Positions 50,343 through 59,872 of a DNA stretch of 64,000 bases are shown here, piece after piece. This stretch comes from JBFJKD01 sp041601945 (lineage in GTDB: Bacteria; Pseudomonadota; Gammaproteobacteria; Pseudomonadales; Porticoccaceae). Made by a program: the position numbers and the translations under genes. The stretch spans positions 9,918 through 73,917 of the forward strand of contig JBFIHG010000009.1 of the NCBI GenBank assembly GCA_041601945.1. Direction: 5' to 3'. The notes below the pieces were generated by a model, which searched no databases, was not told where the DNA came from, and worked only from the letters and a program-made list of their open reading frames with translations. How positions within the stretch are numbered: position 1 is the stretch's first letter; each line of letters opens with the position of its first letter.

Positions 50343-51242
50343 CTAGACGGTGGGCAGATCCAGCAGATCGTGAAACCGGGTGTAGTCAATCAGGCGGCCA
50401 CCATTCTCGTCGCTGCTCACAATATCGGCAAAGCGCTTGCCAAACACAAATTCGTCGGTGGCATAGAGATGGCGGGTGTGTACCGTCTGCGCAAGCAAGT
50501 CCTCAATACCATCAAGGGAAACAATAAGAATGGCCCCGCGGGCCCGCAGGTCGGCGGATTGCAGGCCATATAGTGGACTTTGCTCATCGATTATATGGAC
50601 GAGGGTCCAGGTCAGCGCGAAGATGGGTGCCTGGGAGCGCTGCAGTTGGACGTCGTAAAAGCGGCGTTCAATCACGCTCGACGGGTCGCAGTCCTGCATC
50701 AGAATCACAGCATTGACCTTGGCGTTGACGATATAGGATTTGCGGTCGTTGGCGACGCGAAAAATAAGTGCGGGCTTGTCCTGGTGACGAGAAATCAGTA
50801 CGTTCTTGCTGAATAATACGCTCGCCCGAGGCCGTGCAAAACGCGCGAATACCAGGCCGGTGAGGGTGGCGACAAAAATTAGCCCGGAAAAAACATCGAA
50901 CATCACCACCCCATGGGTGTACCCAGTTTTTGGCAGTAAATAGCCGTAGCCAATGGTGGTGCTGGTCTGAAAGCTGAACAGGAACGCGTCGATATAAGAA
51001 CCGGGCCGGGCGTTCAATATGGTATCGCCGCCAAAATAGTAGAGCGATGCAAATCCTGCATTAACACAGAGATAGATTATCACCGCGCCCGCGAAAAACT
51101 TTGGCCAGGTGGTCACCATCACGCTGTAGTACATGTCTCCCAGTAAGGAGCGCCGCAGGCCTTTGGTGTGCACCTGTAGATCGCGATTATTGACCACCGC
51201 GGGAGGTGGCGGATTGGCCGCGGCCGGATCGGGTTTTTCCAT
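50343..51242 (-). CDS. Inward-rectifier-type potassium channel (KirBac-like)
   Basis: A 299-residue two-transmembrane K+ channel. Outer helix at about 47-70 (FFAGAVIIYLCVNAGFASLYYF), pore helix and selectivity filter TTIGYGYL (TIGYG at about 96-100), inner helix at about 110-134, then a cytoplasmic immunoglobulin-like Kir domain (VLISRHQDKPALIFRVANDR onward). The start was moved to ATG 51242 (GAGGTAGCGAAC just upstream). A TATAGT at 51300-51295 on the minus strand would place transcription start inside the longer frame to 51341, which supports the shorter protein. Bacterial Kir channels are uncommon, and the physiological role is unknown. Confidence 0.9.
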   Translation of the reverse strand: MEKPDPAAANPPPPAVVNNRDLQVHTKGLRRSLLGDMYYSVMVTTWPKFFAGAVIIYLCVNAGFASLYYFGGDTILNARPGSYIDAFLFSFQTSTTIGYGYLLPKTGYTHGVVMFDVFSGLIFVATLTGLVFARFARPRASVLFSKNVLISRHQDKPALIFRVANDRKSYIVNAKVNAVILMQDCDPSSVIERRFYDVQLQRSQAPIFALTWTLVHIIDEQSPLYGLQSADLRARGAILIVSLDGIEDLLAQTVHTRHLYATDEFVFGKRFADIVSSDENGGRLIDYTRFHDLLDLPTV

Positions 51243-51506
51243 GTTCGCTACCTCGTAGCCAGGCGCTATGCGCCGGAGTGCGCTGAATTTATGCACTATA
51301 CCCCACGGTGATCGACGCAGAATAACCCGTTTGGAAATCACCCGTCGGGTACTGGCGATGGCGTACAGGAATTATGGATAGATTTTTTTGCGCCATGTAT
51401 TTCTCCACTCGCGCTGGCGATGCTGTGACAAGTGGCGAAGTGCCGCGATTACTCGACCCCCGTGTCGGCCCAGTTTAGAATGCCGTCTTCAATTTGGGGA
51501 CCAGCC

Positions 51507-52592
51507 ATGGGGAAGCGCACCGCCCTGTACGAGATGCACTGCAAGCTGGGCGCCCGAATGGTCGATTTTCACGGCTGGGACATGCCGTTGCACTACGGGT
51601 CGCAACTTGAGGAGCACCTTCTCGTAAGGCGTCACTGTGGCATGTTCGACGTTAGTCACATGACTATTATCGATGTCGAAGGAGCGGATGCGGCACGCTA
51701 CCTGCGCTATCTGCTGGCCAATAATGTTGCCAGGTTAAATTTCGGGCAGGCCCAATACAGTGCCTTGCTCAATGAGCAGGGCGGTGTGATTGACGATCTG
51801 ATTGTCTATTGTCTGCACACCACCAGATATCGTTTGGTCACCAACAGCGGAACCCGCGAACGGGTAGTGCAGTGGCTGCACCAACACACTGGTGGGTTTG
51901 ACCTGCAACTGACCGAGCGCACGGAATTGGCCATTATTGCGGTGCAGGGCCCCGAGGCGACCACTATAGTCCAGTCAGTACTCAACGAGGCAGAATGCCA
52001 GGTAATTGGCGGATTATCCTCATTTGGGTGTTGCGAAATAAATGATCGGCTTTTCGCACGTACTGGCTATACGGGTGAAAATGGGCTGGAAGTTATATTG
52101 CCCAACGCGCTGGCTGGCGTGCTCTGGCAGGAGCTGGGTGCTGTCGGGATTGCGCCCGTCGGACTGGCGGCGCGGGATACCCTGCGCCTTGAAGCGGGAA
52201 TGAATTTGTACGGCCACGAAATGGACGAGACCGTCTCGCCCCTGATTGCCAACATGGGCTGGATTATTGCCTGGGACAACGAGCGGGATTTTATCGGTCG
52301 CGACGCATTGCAGGCCGAGTTACAGTCTGGTGTGGCGAGTAAGCTGGTGGGCCTGGCGTTGCACAGGGGCGGCGTACTCCGCCGCGGTCAGCGGGTGAAA
52401 TTTACCAACAGTGAGCACTGCGGAGAAATTACCAGTGGTACCTTTTCGCCGACGCTGGGGTACAGTATCGCGCTGGCCAGGGTGCCCCGGGAAACGACGC
52501 GCGAAGCATGGGTGGAGGTGCGCGGTAAATGGTTGTCCGTGCTGGTCGGCAAACCGGTTTTTGTGCGCAAAGGTGTGACAGTTTTTGAATGA
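51507..52592 (+). CDS. gcvT: Glycine cleavage system T protein (aminomethyltransferase)
   Basis: Transfers the methylene group from the lipoyl-bound intermediate to THF; 361 residues. LGARMVDFHGWDMPLHYGSQ, FDVSHMTIIDVEGADA, RTGYTGENGLEVI and ARDTLRLEAGMNLYGHEMDE are family landmarks. The start was moved to ATG 51507, behind GGGGA at 51496. The longer frame to 51432 has no family similarity. It is followed after 68 bases by gcvH, but gcvP is missing from the neighbourhood. No glycine riboswitch was recognised upstream. Confidence 0.95.
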   Translation: MGKRTALYEMHCKLGARMVDFHGWDMPLHYGSQLEEHLLVRRHCGMFDVSHMTIIDVEGADAARYLRYLLANNVARLNFGQAQYSALLNEQGGVIDDLIVYCLHTTRYRLVTNSGTRERVVQWLHQHTGGFDLQLTERTELAIIAVQGPEATTIVQSVLNEAECQVIGGLSSFGCCEINDRLFARTGYTGENGLEVILPNALAGVLWQELGAVGIAPVGLAARDTLRLEAGMNLYGHEMDETVSPLIANMGWIIAWDNERDFIGRDALQAELQSGVASKLVGLALHRGGVLRRGQRVKFTNSEHCGEITSGTFSPTLGYSIALARVPRETTREAWVEVRGKWLSVLVGKPVFVRKGVTVFE

Positions 52593-52660
52593 TTGGGTGG
52601 CGGTGCCAGGCTGGTGAGTCAGTTGTAGGCACTAAGAATCAATAAGAGCGGAGAGTATCG

Positions 52661-53050
52661 ATGAGCGAAATACCAAATGAGTTAAAGTACAACGAAAGCC
52701 ACGAGTGGGTGCTACACGAAGGCAATGGCATTGTCGCCATCGGCATCACGGATTACGCTCAGGATAGTCTCGGAGACGTGGTTTACGTGGAGCTGCCAGC
52801 GGTAGGCGCGGTCCTCAGCGCGGGGGATGAAGCTGGGGTGGTGGAGTCGGTAAAAGCGGCCTCTGACATTTATGCGCCTGTGTCCGGCGAGGTGGTGGAG
52901 GTTAACGAGGAGCTGGAAGACGCACCGGAAACCATTAATGACTCGCCCTATGGGGACGGCTGGTTTTTTAAGATGAAGTTGTCCGATCCGAGCGAGTTGG
53001 AAGATTTGCTGGATGCCGCAGGTTATACTGAGGTGATTGAAAAAGAGTAA
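52661..53050 (+). CDS. gcvH: Glycine cleavage system H protein
   Basis: A 129-residue lipoyl carrier that shuttles the aminomethyl group between GcvP, GcvT and the lipoamide dehydrogenase. Lys65 in GVVESVKAASDIYAPVSGEV is the lipoylation site. HEWVLHEGNGIVAIGITDYA and PYGDGWFFKMKL are conserved. ATG 52661 is preceded by GCGGAGAG. It follows gcvT and precedes the unrelated rlmI. Confidence 0.97.
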   Translation: MSEIPNELKYNESHEWVLHEGNGIVAIGITDYAQDSLGDVVYVELPAVGAVLSAGDEAGVVESVKAASDIYAPVSGEVVEVNEELEDAPETINDSPYGDGWFFKMKLSDPSELEDLLDAAGYTEVIEKE

Positions 53051-53094
53051 GTGTTCACTTACGTTAAGTTAATCGGAAAAAGGCTTTACCCACC

Positions 53095-54309
53095 ATGCCA
53101 GACACAGTATTACGCCTGAGAAAGGGTGCGGAGCGGCGCCTGCGGGGTGGGCATCTGTGGGTTTACAGTAATGAGGTGGACACCGCCGCCACTCCTCTCA
53201 AAGGGCTGCTGCCAGGCACCTCGGTGGTGGTCGAAGACGCCCGTGGCAAACCCGTCGGCGCGGCCACGGTCAACCCTTCCAGTCTGATCTGCGCGCGCAT
53301 CTATAGCGCCGATGCGCAACAGGAGCTGGATCGAGCTTTACTGGTTGAGCGTCTGCGTGTCGCACTCCAAGGGCGCGAGGAATTGTACGGTGCGCGTTGC
53401 TATCGTTGGGTCTATGGCGATGGGGATTTACTGTCCGGACTGGTGGTGGATCGCTTTGACGCCTGGCTGTCGGTGCAACTGACCTCGGCCGGCATGGATG
53501 CCCGTCGCAATATGGTGGTGGAAGCGTTATTAGAGGTGCTCCCCGTGCAGGGTATCGTAATGCACAATCAGGGTGCCTTTCGCCAGGTGGAGCAGTTGCC
53601 TGAAGCGGTAGAGGTCGCCTGGGGCGAGGTGCCGGAGCTGGTGCCGCTGACGGAAAACGGCGTGCGGTTTGTAGCGCCGTTACTCACCGGGCAGAAAACC
53701 GGCTGGTTTTACGATCACCGGGAGAACCGCGCACTGTTACAGCGTCTGGTGTCGGGCAAGTCGGTACTGGATGTGTTCAGTTACATCGGTGGCTGGGGTG
53801 TAGCGGCTGCCGTGGCGGGCGCTGCTACGGTAGAGTGCATTGATGCTTCGGCCGACGCGGTCGCGCTGGTTGCAGAAAATGCTGCCCTGAATGGCGTGGC
53901 ACATCGGGTGGCCGCTCGCGCGGGTCGGGCGGCAGAGGTAATGAAGGCGCTCATTCAGGAGCGCAGGCGCTATCAGGTAATTGTGCTCGACCCACCGGCG
54001 TTTATTCAGCGCCGCAAGGACCAGTCCCAGGGCGAGAAGGCCTATCACCAAATTAACGAGTTGGCCGTTCGGCTGCTGGCCCCCGGTGGTATTCTGGTAT
54101 CCGCATCCTGCTCGTTGCATTTACCGATGGCGCGGCTAGTGGATATTGTGCGCGGTGCAGCCCAGCGCCGTGGCCGCCAATTGCAGGTGATTGCCGAGGG
54201 TGGTCAGGCGCCGGATCATCCGGTGCATCCGGCCATTGTGGAAACCAGGTATCTAAAAGCTTTGTTCGCGCGGGAGATGGCGCCGACCGATCCCGCAAAG
54301 AACGACTAA
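53095..54309 (+). CDS. rlmI: 23S rRNA (cytosine-1962-C5)-methyltransferase RlmI
   Basis: A 404-residue SAM-dependent rRNA methyltransferase (YccW). The N-terminal PUA domain opens with LRLRKGAERRLRGGHLWVYS. An EEHEEH-type linker region and the Rossmann catalytic domain follow, with GQKTGWFYDHRENR, VLDVFSYIGGWGVAAA and VIVLDPPAF (about 300), and the catalytic cysteine in SASCSLHL. It comes 44 bases after gcvH, perhaps with its own promoter. Confidence 0.93.
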   Translation: MPDTVLRLRKGAERRLRGGHLWVYSNEVDTAATPLKGLLPGTSVVVEDARGKPVGAATVNPSSLICARIYSADAQQELDRALLVERLRVALQGREELYGARCYRWVYGDGDLLSGLVVDRFDAWLSVQLTSAGMDARRNMVVEALLEVLPVQGIVMHNQGAFRQVEQLPEAVEVAWGEVPELVPLTENGVRFVAPLLTGQKTGWFYDHRENRALLQRLVSGKSVLDVFSYIGGWGVAAAVAGAATVECIDASADAVALVAENAALNGVAHRVAARAGRAAEVMKALIQERRRYQVIVLDPPAFIQRRKDQSQGEKAYHQINELAVRLLAPGGILVSASCSLHLPMARLVDIVRGAAQRRGRQLQVIAEGGQAPDHPVHPAIVETRYLKALFAREMAPTDPAKND

Positions 54310-54415
54310 TACGAGCGCTGGTGACGAGCGCGGGCCAGCAGCGGCTTACCGCCAATGCTGTGGCTCGTGGTCGTTGCCCGGCCAGTATCGGCAGGCTTGT
54401 TTTCAGGAAGTTGCT

Positions 54416-55186
54416 ATGTGTCTGCTCGCGCTAGCCTATAAAGTTCACCCCGACTACCCGCTGATCGTGGTGGCTAACCGGGACGAGTTCTATGCGCGGC
54501 CGACGCAGGACGCGCATTTCTGGTCGGCGCATCCGACTATACTGGCTGGTCGGGATCTTGAAGCGGGAGGAACCTGGTTTGGTGTCAGCCGTGCCGGCCG
54601 CTGGTCGACGGTCACCAATTTCCGTGAGGGTCGTTTGGCACCCGCGCCCCATTCCCGGGGCGAGTTGCCGCTGGGGTTCCTAGCCGGTGACGAATCCCCC
54701 GCCGACTACTCCCGGCGGATACTGACCCACGGTGACGATTTTAATGGTTTCAACCTGTTGACCGGAACCCGAGATGAATTGGTGTATGCCTGTAATCGTC
54801 AGACAGCCATACGCTCCCTGCCCCCGGGCGTGTACACATTGAGTAACGATTACCTCGACACGCCCTGGCCCAAGGCGGAACTGGCCAGGCGGGAATTGAC
54901 GCGGGTGCTCCAGGCCGCGCCCGCCCTCGACACTGGCGACCTGCTGGGGGTGCTCGCTTCGCGGCACGTGTTCCCCGACCATCAATTACCCGCCACCGGT
55001 ATTGGGCAGGAAATGGAGCGTACCCTCTCGCCGCCATTTATTGTCACCCCGACCTACGGAACCCGTTGTACCACGGCGCTACTTATGGGTCGTGGGGGCG
55101 AAGTTGTTTTTGAGGAGCAAAATTTTTTGCGCGGAGAGCCCGCCGGTGAATCCTTGCGTTATCGATTTAGCATCGATGCCAATTGA
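54416..55186 (+). CDS. NRDE family protein (TANGO2-like)
   Basis: A 256-residue protein of the NRDE/TANGO2 family, named for the N-terminal motif seen here as VVANRDEFYARP. It starts MCLLALAYKVHPDYPL; the conserved Cys2 would become N-terminal on removal of Met, as in Ntn hydrolases. Function is not established (a haem-handling role has been proposed for relatives). ATG 54416 follows AGGAAG at 54405. The frame opens 14 codons earlier. It converges with ptsP. Confidence 0.88.
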   Translation: MCLLALAYKVHPDYPLIVVANRDEFYARPTQDAHFWSAHPTILAGRDLEAGGTWFGVSRAGRWSTVTNFREGRLAPAPHSRGELPLGFLAGDESPADYSRRILTHGDDFNGFNLLTGTRDELVYACNRQTAIRSLPPGVYTLSNDYLDTPWPKAELARRELTRVLQAAPALDTGDLLGVLASRHVFPDHQLPATGIGQEMERTLSPPFIVTPTYGTRCTTALLMGRGGEVVFEEQNFLRGEPAGESLRYRFSIDAN

Positions 55187-55205
55187 GATGGCTAGCAATA
55201 TATCC

Positions 55206-57494
55206 CTATGCGGTTTTGGCGCCGCCGGGTTTGAACAGTCGCACCATATCCTTGTGGTTCAGGGTCTGTTCGAGATAGCTACGCACTGCAAACGTATCGG
55301 GTAATTCGCTGGCAACCGCCGCAATGGAGCGGATGTCCGCCAGTGGCAGCTGACGCAGCATGGCTTTGACGCGCAGTAAATTCGCTGAACTCATGGATAA
55401 AATATCGTAGCCCAGTCCCACCAGTAATACGGCACCGAGCGGATCGCCAGCCAACTCGCCGCACACACTGACCTGGCAGTTTTCCGCGCGCGCCCCGTCG
55501 ATAATCATGGCGAGCGCTTTTAGTAAAGCCGGGTGGTAGGTGTGATACAACTCGGCAACCCGCGGGTTATTGCGATCCACCGCCAGCAGGTACTGGGTCA
55601 GGTCGTTGGTACCCACCGACAGAAAGTCCACGCGCCGGGCCAGCTCGCGGGTCTGATAGACCGCGCCGGGCACTTCGATCATGGCGCCGATTAAGGGCAT
55701 GCTGATGCGATAGCCCTCTTCATTAGTGAGTTCGTCGTATACGCGATAAATCAACTCCAGCGCGCTTTCCAGTTCCGGAACATTGGAGATCATCGGCAGC
55801 AGGATGCGCAAATTATCCAGCCCTTCACTGGCGCGCATCATGGCGCGCAGTTGCACCAGAAATATTTCCGGGTGGTCGAGGGTGACGCGAATGCCGCGCC
55901 AGCCGAGAAATGGGTTGGCTTCCTCGATGGGGAAATAGGGTAGCGCCTTATCGCCACCGATATCGAGGGTGCGCATGGTCACTGGACGCGGTGCGAACAT
56001 TTGCAGTTGCTCACGGTAGATTTGCCGCTGTTCTTCCTCTGAAGGGAAGCGCTCGCGCAGGAAGAACGGAATTTCGGTGCGGTACAGCCCAACTCCCTCT
56101 GCGCCGAGGTCCAGCGACAGCACCGTGTCCAGTCGCAGCCCCGTGTTGACCCAGAGTGCGATGGGATGACCATCCGAGGTGGTGCCCGGTTCATCCTTCA
56201 GTACTTCCAGGTCCTTGGCGAGGGACTTGCCCTCCTGGAACAACGCTTCGTAAGCCCGTAGCACGGGCTCTGAAGGGTAAGTGATGATTTGCCCCTGGTG
56301 TCCGTCCACCACCATCTCGCAGCCGTCGAGTTCGGTCCAGGGTAAATCCACCGCACCCATGATGGTGGGAATGCCCATTGCTCGGCCCAGAATGGCCATA
56401 TGGGAGTTGCTCGACCCACTCACCGATACCATGGCGATGATTTTTTCCAGTGGGACATCGGCGAGGTTGGCGGCCGCCAGTTCTTCACCAATTAATATCG
56501 TGTTGTCCGGGTATTCTCGGGTAACTTGCTGTACCCGTTGCAGATACGCAAGAACGCGGGTGCCAAGATCGCGCACATCCGTGGCACGTTCCCGCAAATA
56601 GGGGTTTTCCATGCGATTAAACGTGCGGATATGCTCAATAATCACCTGGCTCCAGGCGGTTTGTGCACACAGGCCGCCGTTAATTAGCGCAATGACCTCG
56701 CCGGCCATGGATTGATCGTCCAGCATGCGCACGTAGACTTCGAACAAGGCCCGTTCGTCTGCGCTGAGTTTTTCGCTGAGGTCTTTGTGGACGGTGCGCA
56801 GATCCTGTTTAGTGGCTTCCAGCGCATCGCGAAACTGTGTCAGTTCGCTGTCCACATCAGTTGCCATGCGGCGTGGCACCGCATACAGATCGGCGGGGGA
56901 AGACACCGCCACTGCGGTGCCGATGCCCACGCCAGGAGCGCTGGCGATCCCTTGAAATCGAGTTTCGCCAAAGGGTAATGCGGTTTCCGGCGAAGTGATC
57001 CGCGCCAGGGCGCCGGTCGCCTCAGCGTGGGCGATAACACCGGCTAGCTGCGCGGAAATGGTTACCAGAAAAGCTTCTTCGCTCTCGTCGAATTTGCGGC
57101 GTTCCTGTTGTTGTAACACTAATACGCCGAGCACCGAGCGGTGGTGAATAATCGGCGCGCCCAGGAAAGAACTAAACTTTTCCTCACCAGTTTCAGGGAA
57201 ATAGGCGAAGTTAGGGTGTTTTTCTGCCTGTTCCAGGTTTAGCGGCTCGGCCTTGCTGGCTACCAAACCGACTAGCCCTTCGCCGCTTTTAAGGCGCACC
57301 TTGCCAACCGCATCCGGCATCAGACCGTCGGTGGCGGCCAGTACGTAGCTGGTTTTGGCGCCGTCCAGCAAGTATACCGAGCAGATGCCCGTGCCCATGG
57401 CGGCCTTTACCTGCTTAACGATAATGGACAACACTTCGTTAAAGTCCCGGGCGGAATTGACCTCCTGGACGATGCTGCGCAGTGAGCTCAGCAC
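55206..57494 (-). CDS. ptsP: Nitrogen PTS enzyme I (PtsP)
   Basis: First phosphotransferase of the PTS-Ntr regulatory chain (PEP to PtsP to NPr to PtsN), 762 residues. An N-terminal GAF domain (1-150, LSIIVKQVKAAMGTGICSVY) that in relatives binds glutamine or 2-oxoglutarate is followed by the enzyme I modules. The active histidine is His365 in SSNSHMAILGRAMGIPTIMG. The PEP-binding barrel has GLYRTEIPF, RTLDIGGDKALPYF and the cysteine in VSVCGELAGDP. It begins 5 bases after the end of rppH, the same order as in E. coli. No PTS carbohydrate genes are near. Confidence 0.95.
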   Translation of the reverse strand: MLSSLRSIVQEVNSARDFNEVLSIIVKQVKAAMGTGICSVYLLDGAKTSYVLAATDGLMPDAVGKVRLKSGEGLVGLVASKAEPLNLEQAEKHPNFAYFPETGEEKFSSFLGAPIIHHRSVLGVLVLQQQERRKFDESEEAFLVTISAQLAGVIAHAEATGALARITSPETALPFGETRFQGIASAPGVGIGTAVAVSSPADLYAVPRRMATDVDSELTQFRDALEATKQDLRTVHKDLSEKLSADERALFEVYVRMLDDQSMAGEVIALINGGLCAQTAWSQVIIEHIRTFNRMENPYLRERATDVRDLGTRVLAYLQRVQQVTREYPDNTILIGEELAAANLADVPLEKIIAMVSVSGSSNSHMAILGRAMGIPTIMGAVDLPWTELDGCEMVVDGHQGQIITYPSEPVLRAYEALFQEGKSLAKDLEVLKDEPGTTSDGHPIALWVNTGLRLDTVLSLDLGAEGVGLYRTEIPFFLRERFPSEEEQRQIYREQLQMFAPRPVTMRTLDIGGDKALPYFPIEEANPFLGWRGIRVTLDHPEIFLVQLRAMMRASEGLDNLRILLPMISNVPELESALELIYRVYDELTNEEGYRISMPLIGAMIEVPGAVYQTRELARRVDFLSVGTNDLTQYLLAVDRNNPRVAELYHTYHPALLKALAMIIDGARAENCQVSVCGELAGDPLGAVLLVGLGYDILSMSSANLLRVKAMLRQLPLADIRSIAAVASELPDTFAVRSYLEQTLNHKDMVRLFKPGGAKTA

Positions 57495-57499
57495 GGCGG

Positions 57500-58021
57500 T
57501 CAGTGCTCACGGCCGAGTTTGTGTTCGATTTCGCGATGGGCCTGGGCTAGCTCCTTGAGAGCGCGGCGGTACACATCGCGTTTAAAGTCCACCACCTGGC
57601 CCACGGGATACCAGTAATTGACCCACTTCCAGCCATCAAATTCCGGTTTGCTACCGCGATCAAAACAGATGCTATGCTCCGCGCCAACCAGACGCAGCAG
57701 GAACCATTTTTGTTTTTGGCCGATACATTGTGGTTTGGAGTTGCGACGAATAAACCGCTTGGGCAGCCTGTAGCGCAGCCAGCCGCGGGTATGCGCAATG
57801 ATTTCTACGTCGCCCGCACACAGACCAATTTCCTCGTACAGTTCGCGATGCAGGGCATCCAGGGGGTTTTCGCCGTCGTCGATACCACCCTGTGGAAATT
57901 GCCAGGCCTCTTGCCCAATCCGTTTGGCCCACAGCAGCTGCCCCTGGCCATCGGCCAGCACAATGCCGACGTTGGGTCGAAACCCGTCCTTATCGATTGT
58001 ATCCATTAACAACCCAGTCAT
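57500..58021 (-). CDS. rppH: RNA pyrophosphohydrolase RppH
   Basis: Nudix hydrolase that strips pyrophosphate from mRNA 5' ends and so triggers decay; 173 residues. GFRPNVGIVLADGQGQLLWA opens the domain, and GGIDDGENPLDALHRELYEE matches the Nudix box in full. The start at 58021 is taken as listed. ATG 58006 (MDTIDKDGFRPN) is equally close to E. coli RppH, and neither has a strong ribosome site. Confidence 0.95.
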   Translation of the reverse strand: MTGLLMDTIDKDGFRPNVGIVLADGQGQLLWAKRIGQEAWQFPQGGIDDGENPLDALHRELYEEIGLCAGDVEIIAHTRGWLRYRLPKRFIRRNSKPQCIGQKQKWFLLRLVGAEHSICFDRGSKPEFDGWKWVNYWYPVGQVVDFKRDVYRRALKELAQAHREIEHKLGREH

Positions 58022-58165
58022 TCAGTTTACTTCAGCCAGCTATTGTTCCATAGATGTTCGGCACGCAGCAATTGCGCGTTGAGGCCCGTGCGGAATAACG
58101 GTATTCTCCAGCGCCATCATGACCAGCCGGTGACAATCCGGCACTCCAACCGGGATGTTCCCTGT

Positions 58166-58837
58166 ATGTCGCTTGCCCTGTTTGATCTGGATAACACGCT
58201 TATTGCCGGTGACAGTGATTACGCATGGGGCCAGTTTCTGGTGGCAGCGGGTAAAGTGGATAGTGCGGCGTATGCGCGGGCCAACCAGCAATTTTTCCGC
58301 GACTATCAGGCTGGCAAACTGGATATCGCCGAGTATTTACGGTTTGCGCTAGCTCCACTGGCGACCCTCGAACCCCAGGAGCTCGCTGCTTTACACAGCC
58401 GGTTTATGCGCGAAGTAATTAGCGCCATGTGGCTACCCCGTGCAGAGGCGTTATTAACTCGGCATCGGGCCGCCGGGGACGAATTACTGATCATCACGTC
58501 CACCAATCGGTTTGTCGCTGAACCGATCTGTCGACAGTTGGGTGTGCAGACTTTGATCGCAACCGAACCAGAGGTGCGCGATGGGCGCTTTACCGGGGCT
58601 GTGGTTGGTCGACCGAGCTTTGGCGAGGGTAAGGTGGAGCGCTTACAACAGTGGTTATCCGCTCGGAGTGAGCCGTCGAATAGCTCGCTATCAGGCAGTT
58701 TTTTTTACAGTGACTCCATTAACGATCTGCCGTTACTGCTGGTGGTGGATAACCCTGTTGCGGTCGATCCCGACGTTGCGCTGCGCGAGGTCGCCGGTGG
58801 CAAGGGATGGCCTGTTATCAGTTTGCGCGATCCTTAA
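58166..58837 (+). CDS. HAD family hydrolase (subfamily IB, SerB-like)
   Basis: A 223-residue phosphatase. Motif I is FDLDNTL with nucleophile Asp7 and acid/base Asp9. Motif II is IITSTNRF, motif III includes the Lys in GEGKVERL, and motif IV is YSDSINDLPLL. Relatives in this position hydrolyse small phosphomonoesters; the substrate is not predictable. The start was moved to ATG 58166, because the 41 codons before it have no family similarity and would begin almost against the divergent rppH start. Confidence 0.88.
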   Translation: MSLALFDLDNTLIAGDSDYAWGQFLVAAGKVDSAAYARANQQFFRDYQAGKLDIAEYLRFALAPLATLEPQELAALHSRFMREVISAMWLPRAEALLTRHRAAGDELLIITSTNRFVAEPICRQLGVQTLIATEPEVRDGRFTGAVVGRPSFGEGKVERLQQWLSARSEPSNSSLSGSFFYSDSINDLPLLLVVDNPVAVDPDVALREVAGGKGWPVISLRDP

Positions 58838-58943
58838 CCCGGTGGCCATATTGGCTAAATTATTCTCAATAGCGCCGGCCTGCGCCAGCACCCGCCGGAC
58901 CGGAAAGTCTGCGGCGAAATTGTTTCTCTGGCGACAGTTGCCC

Positions 58944-58973
58944 TTGGCCAAATCCAAACGGAGCGTCTATGAT
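58944..58973 (+). promoter_or_regulatory. Candidate lgt promoter
   Basis: TTGGCC (58944-58949), 18-base spacer, TATGAT (58968-58973), about 33 bases before the lgt ATG. By-eye match. It would serve lgt and perhaps thyA-folA. Confidence 0.35.
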
Positions 58974-59006
58974 CCGTGCCTTTAAACCTTCGGGAAAGCT
59001 GCCGTT

Positions 59007-59801
59007 ATGTTGACCTATCCTGCAATTGATCCCCTCGCATTTGCCGTAGGTCCGGTGCGTGTGCACTGGTACGGTATCATGTACTTGCTGGGATTTCTGG
59101 CAGCATGGTTGATTGCCATGCGCCGCAGTGGGCGCGCCTGGTCGCCGGTGCGCCGCCCGCAGGTTGAAGATCTGGTGGTCTACAGCGCGTTTGGTGTGAT
59201 TATCGGTGGCCGTTGCGGCTACGTCCTGTTTTACAATGTTGACAAGTGGCTGGCGGATCCCCTGTGGCTGTTCCGTATCTGGGAAGGGGGTATGGCGTTT
59301 CACGGTGGCCTGCTTGGTGTGATTACGGCCATCTGGCTATTTGCGCGGCATATTCAACAGCCATTTCTTGCGGTCGCGGACTTCGTCGCGCCCCTTGCGC
59401 CGATTGGGCTGGGGCTGGGTCGTGTCGGCAATTTTATCGGCCAGGAATTGTGGGGTCGTCAAACATCCGGGCCATGGGGGATGGTGTTTCCGGCTGATCC
59501 GGAGCAGCTGGTGCGCCACCCGTCGCAACTTTATCAGGCCACACTGGAAGGCGCCGTGCTGTTCCTGATGCTGTTTTTATATTCGCGACGACCGCGACCC
59601 GTCGGTGCCGTCGGCGGCATGTTTTTACTGTTTTATGGTGTTTTTCGCTTTGTGGTGGAATTCGCGCGACAGCCGGATGGTCATATTGGCTACGATCTGT
59701 TTGACTGGGTGACACGGGGGCAGCTATTGAGTTTGCCGATGATTGTTATCGGCAGCCTGTTGCTGGGTTGGAGTTATTGGCGGGCGGAGCGGCGCCAGTA
59801 A
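59007..59801 (+). CDS. lgt: Prolipoprotein diacylglyceryl transferase
   Basis: Integral membrane enzyme that adds diacylglycerol to the lipobox cysteine of prolipoproteins, the first step of lipoprotein maturation; 264 residues with about seven hydrophobic segments. VRVHWYGIMYLLGF carries the conserved HWYG region, GGRCGYVLFYN and GGMAFHGGLLG follow, and GRVGNFIGQELWGR is the family signature. It lies upstream of thyA, as in E. coli. Confidence 0.96.
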   Translation: MLTYPAIDPLAFAVGPVRVHWYGIMYLLGFLAAWLIAMRRSGRAWSPVRRPQVEDLVVYSAFGVIIGGRCGYVLFYNVDKWLADPLWLFRIWEGGMAFHGGLLGVITAIWLFARHIQQPFLAVADFVAPLAPIGLGLGRVGNFIGQELWGRQTSGPWGMVFPADPEQLVRHPSQLYQATLEGAVLFLMLFLYSRRPRPVGAVGGMFLLFYGVFRFVVEFARQPDGHIGYDLFDWVTRGQLLSLPMIVIGSLLLGWSYWRAERRQ

Positions 59802-59872
59802 ACAACATGGGTACAACGCTGACGCGACAAAAAATCGGGCGCTAGTTGTTGATAGAAATCCAAAGGTGAGTG

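Noticed and set aside
51343..51506. Glycine riboswitch upstream of gcvT
   Set aside because: No tandem aptamer pattern or conserved GGAGAG/CGAAGG-type segments could be seen in the leader.
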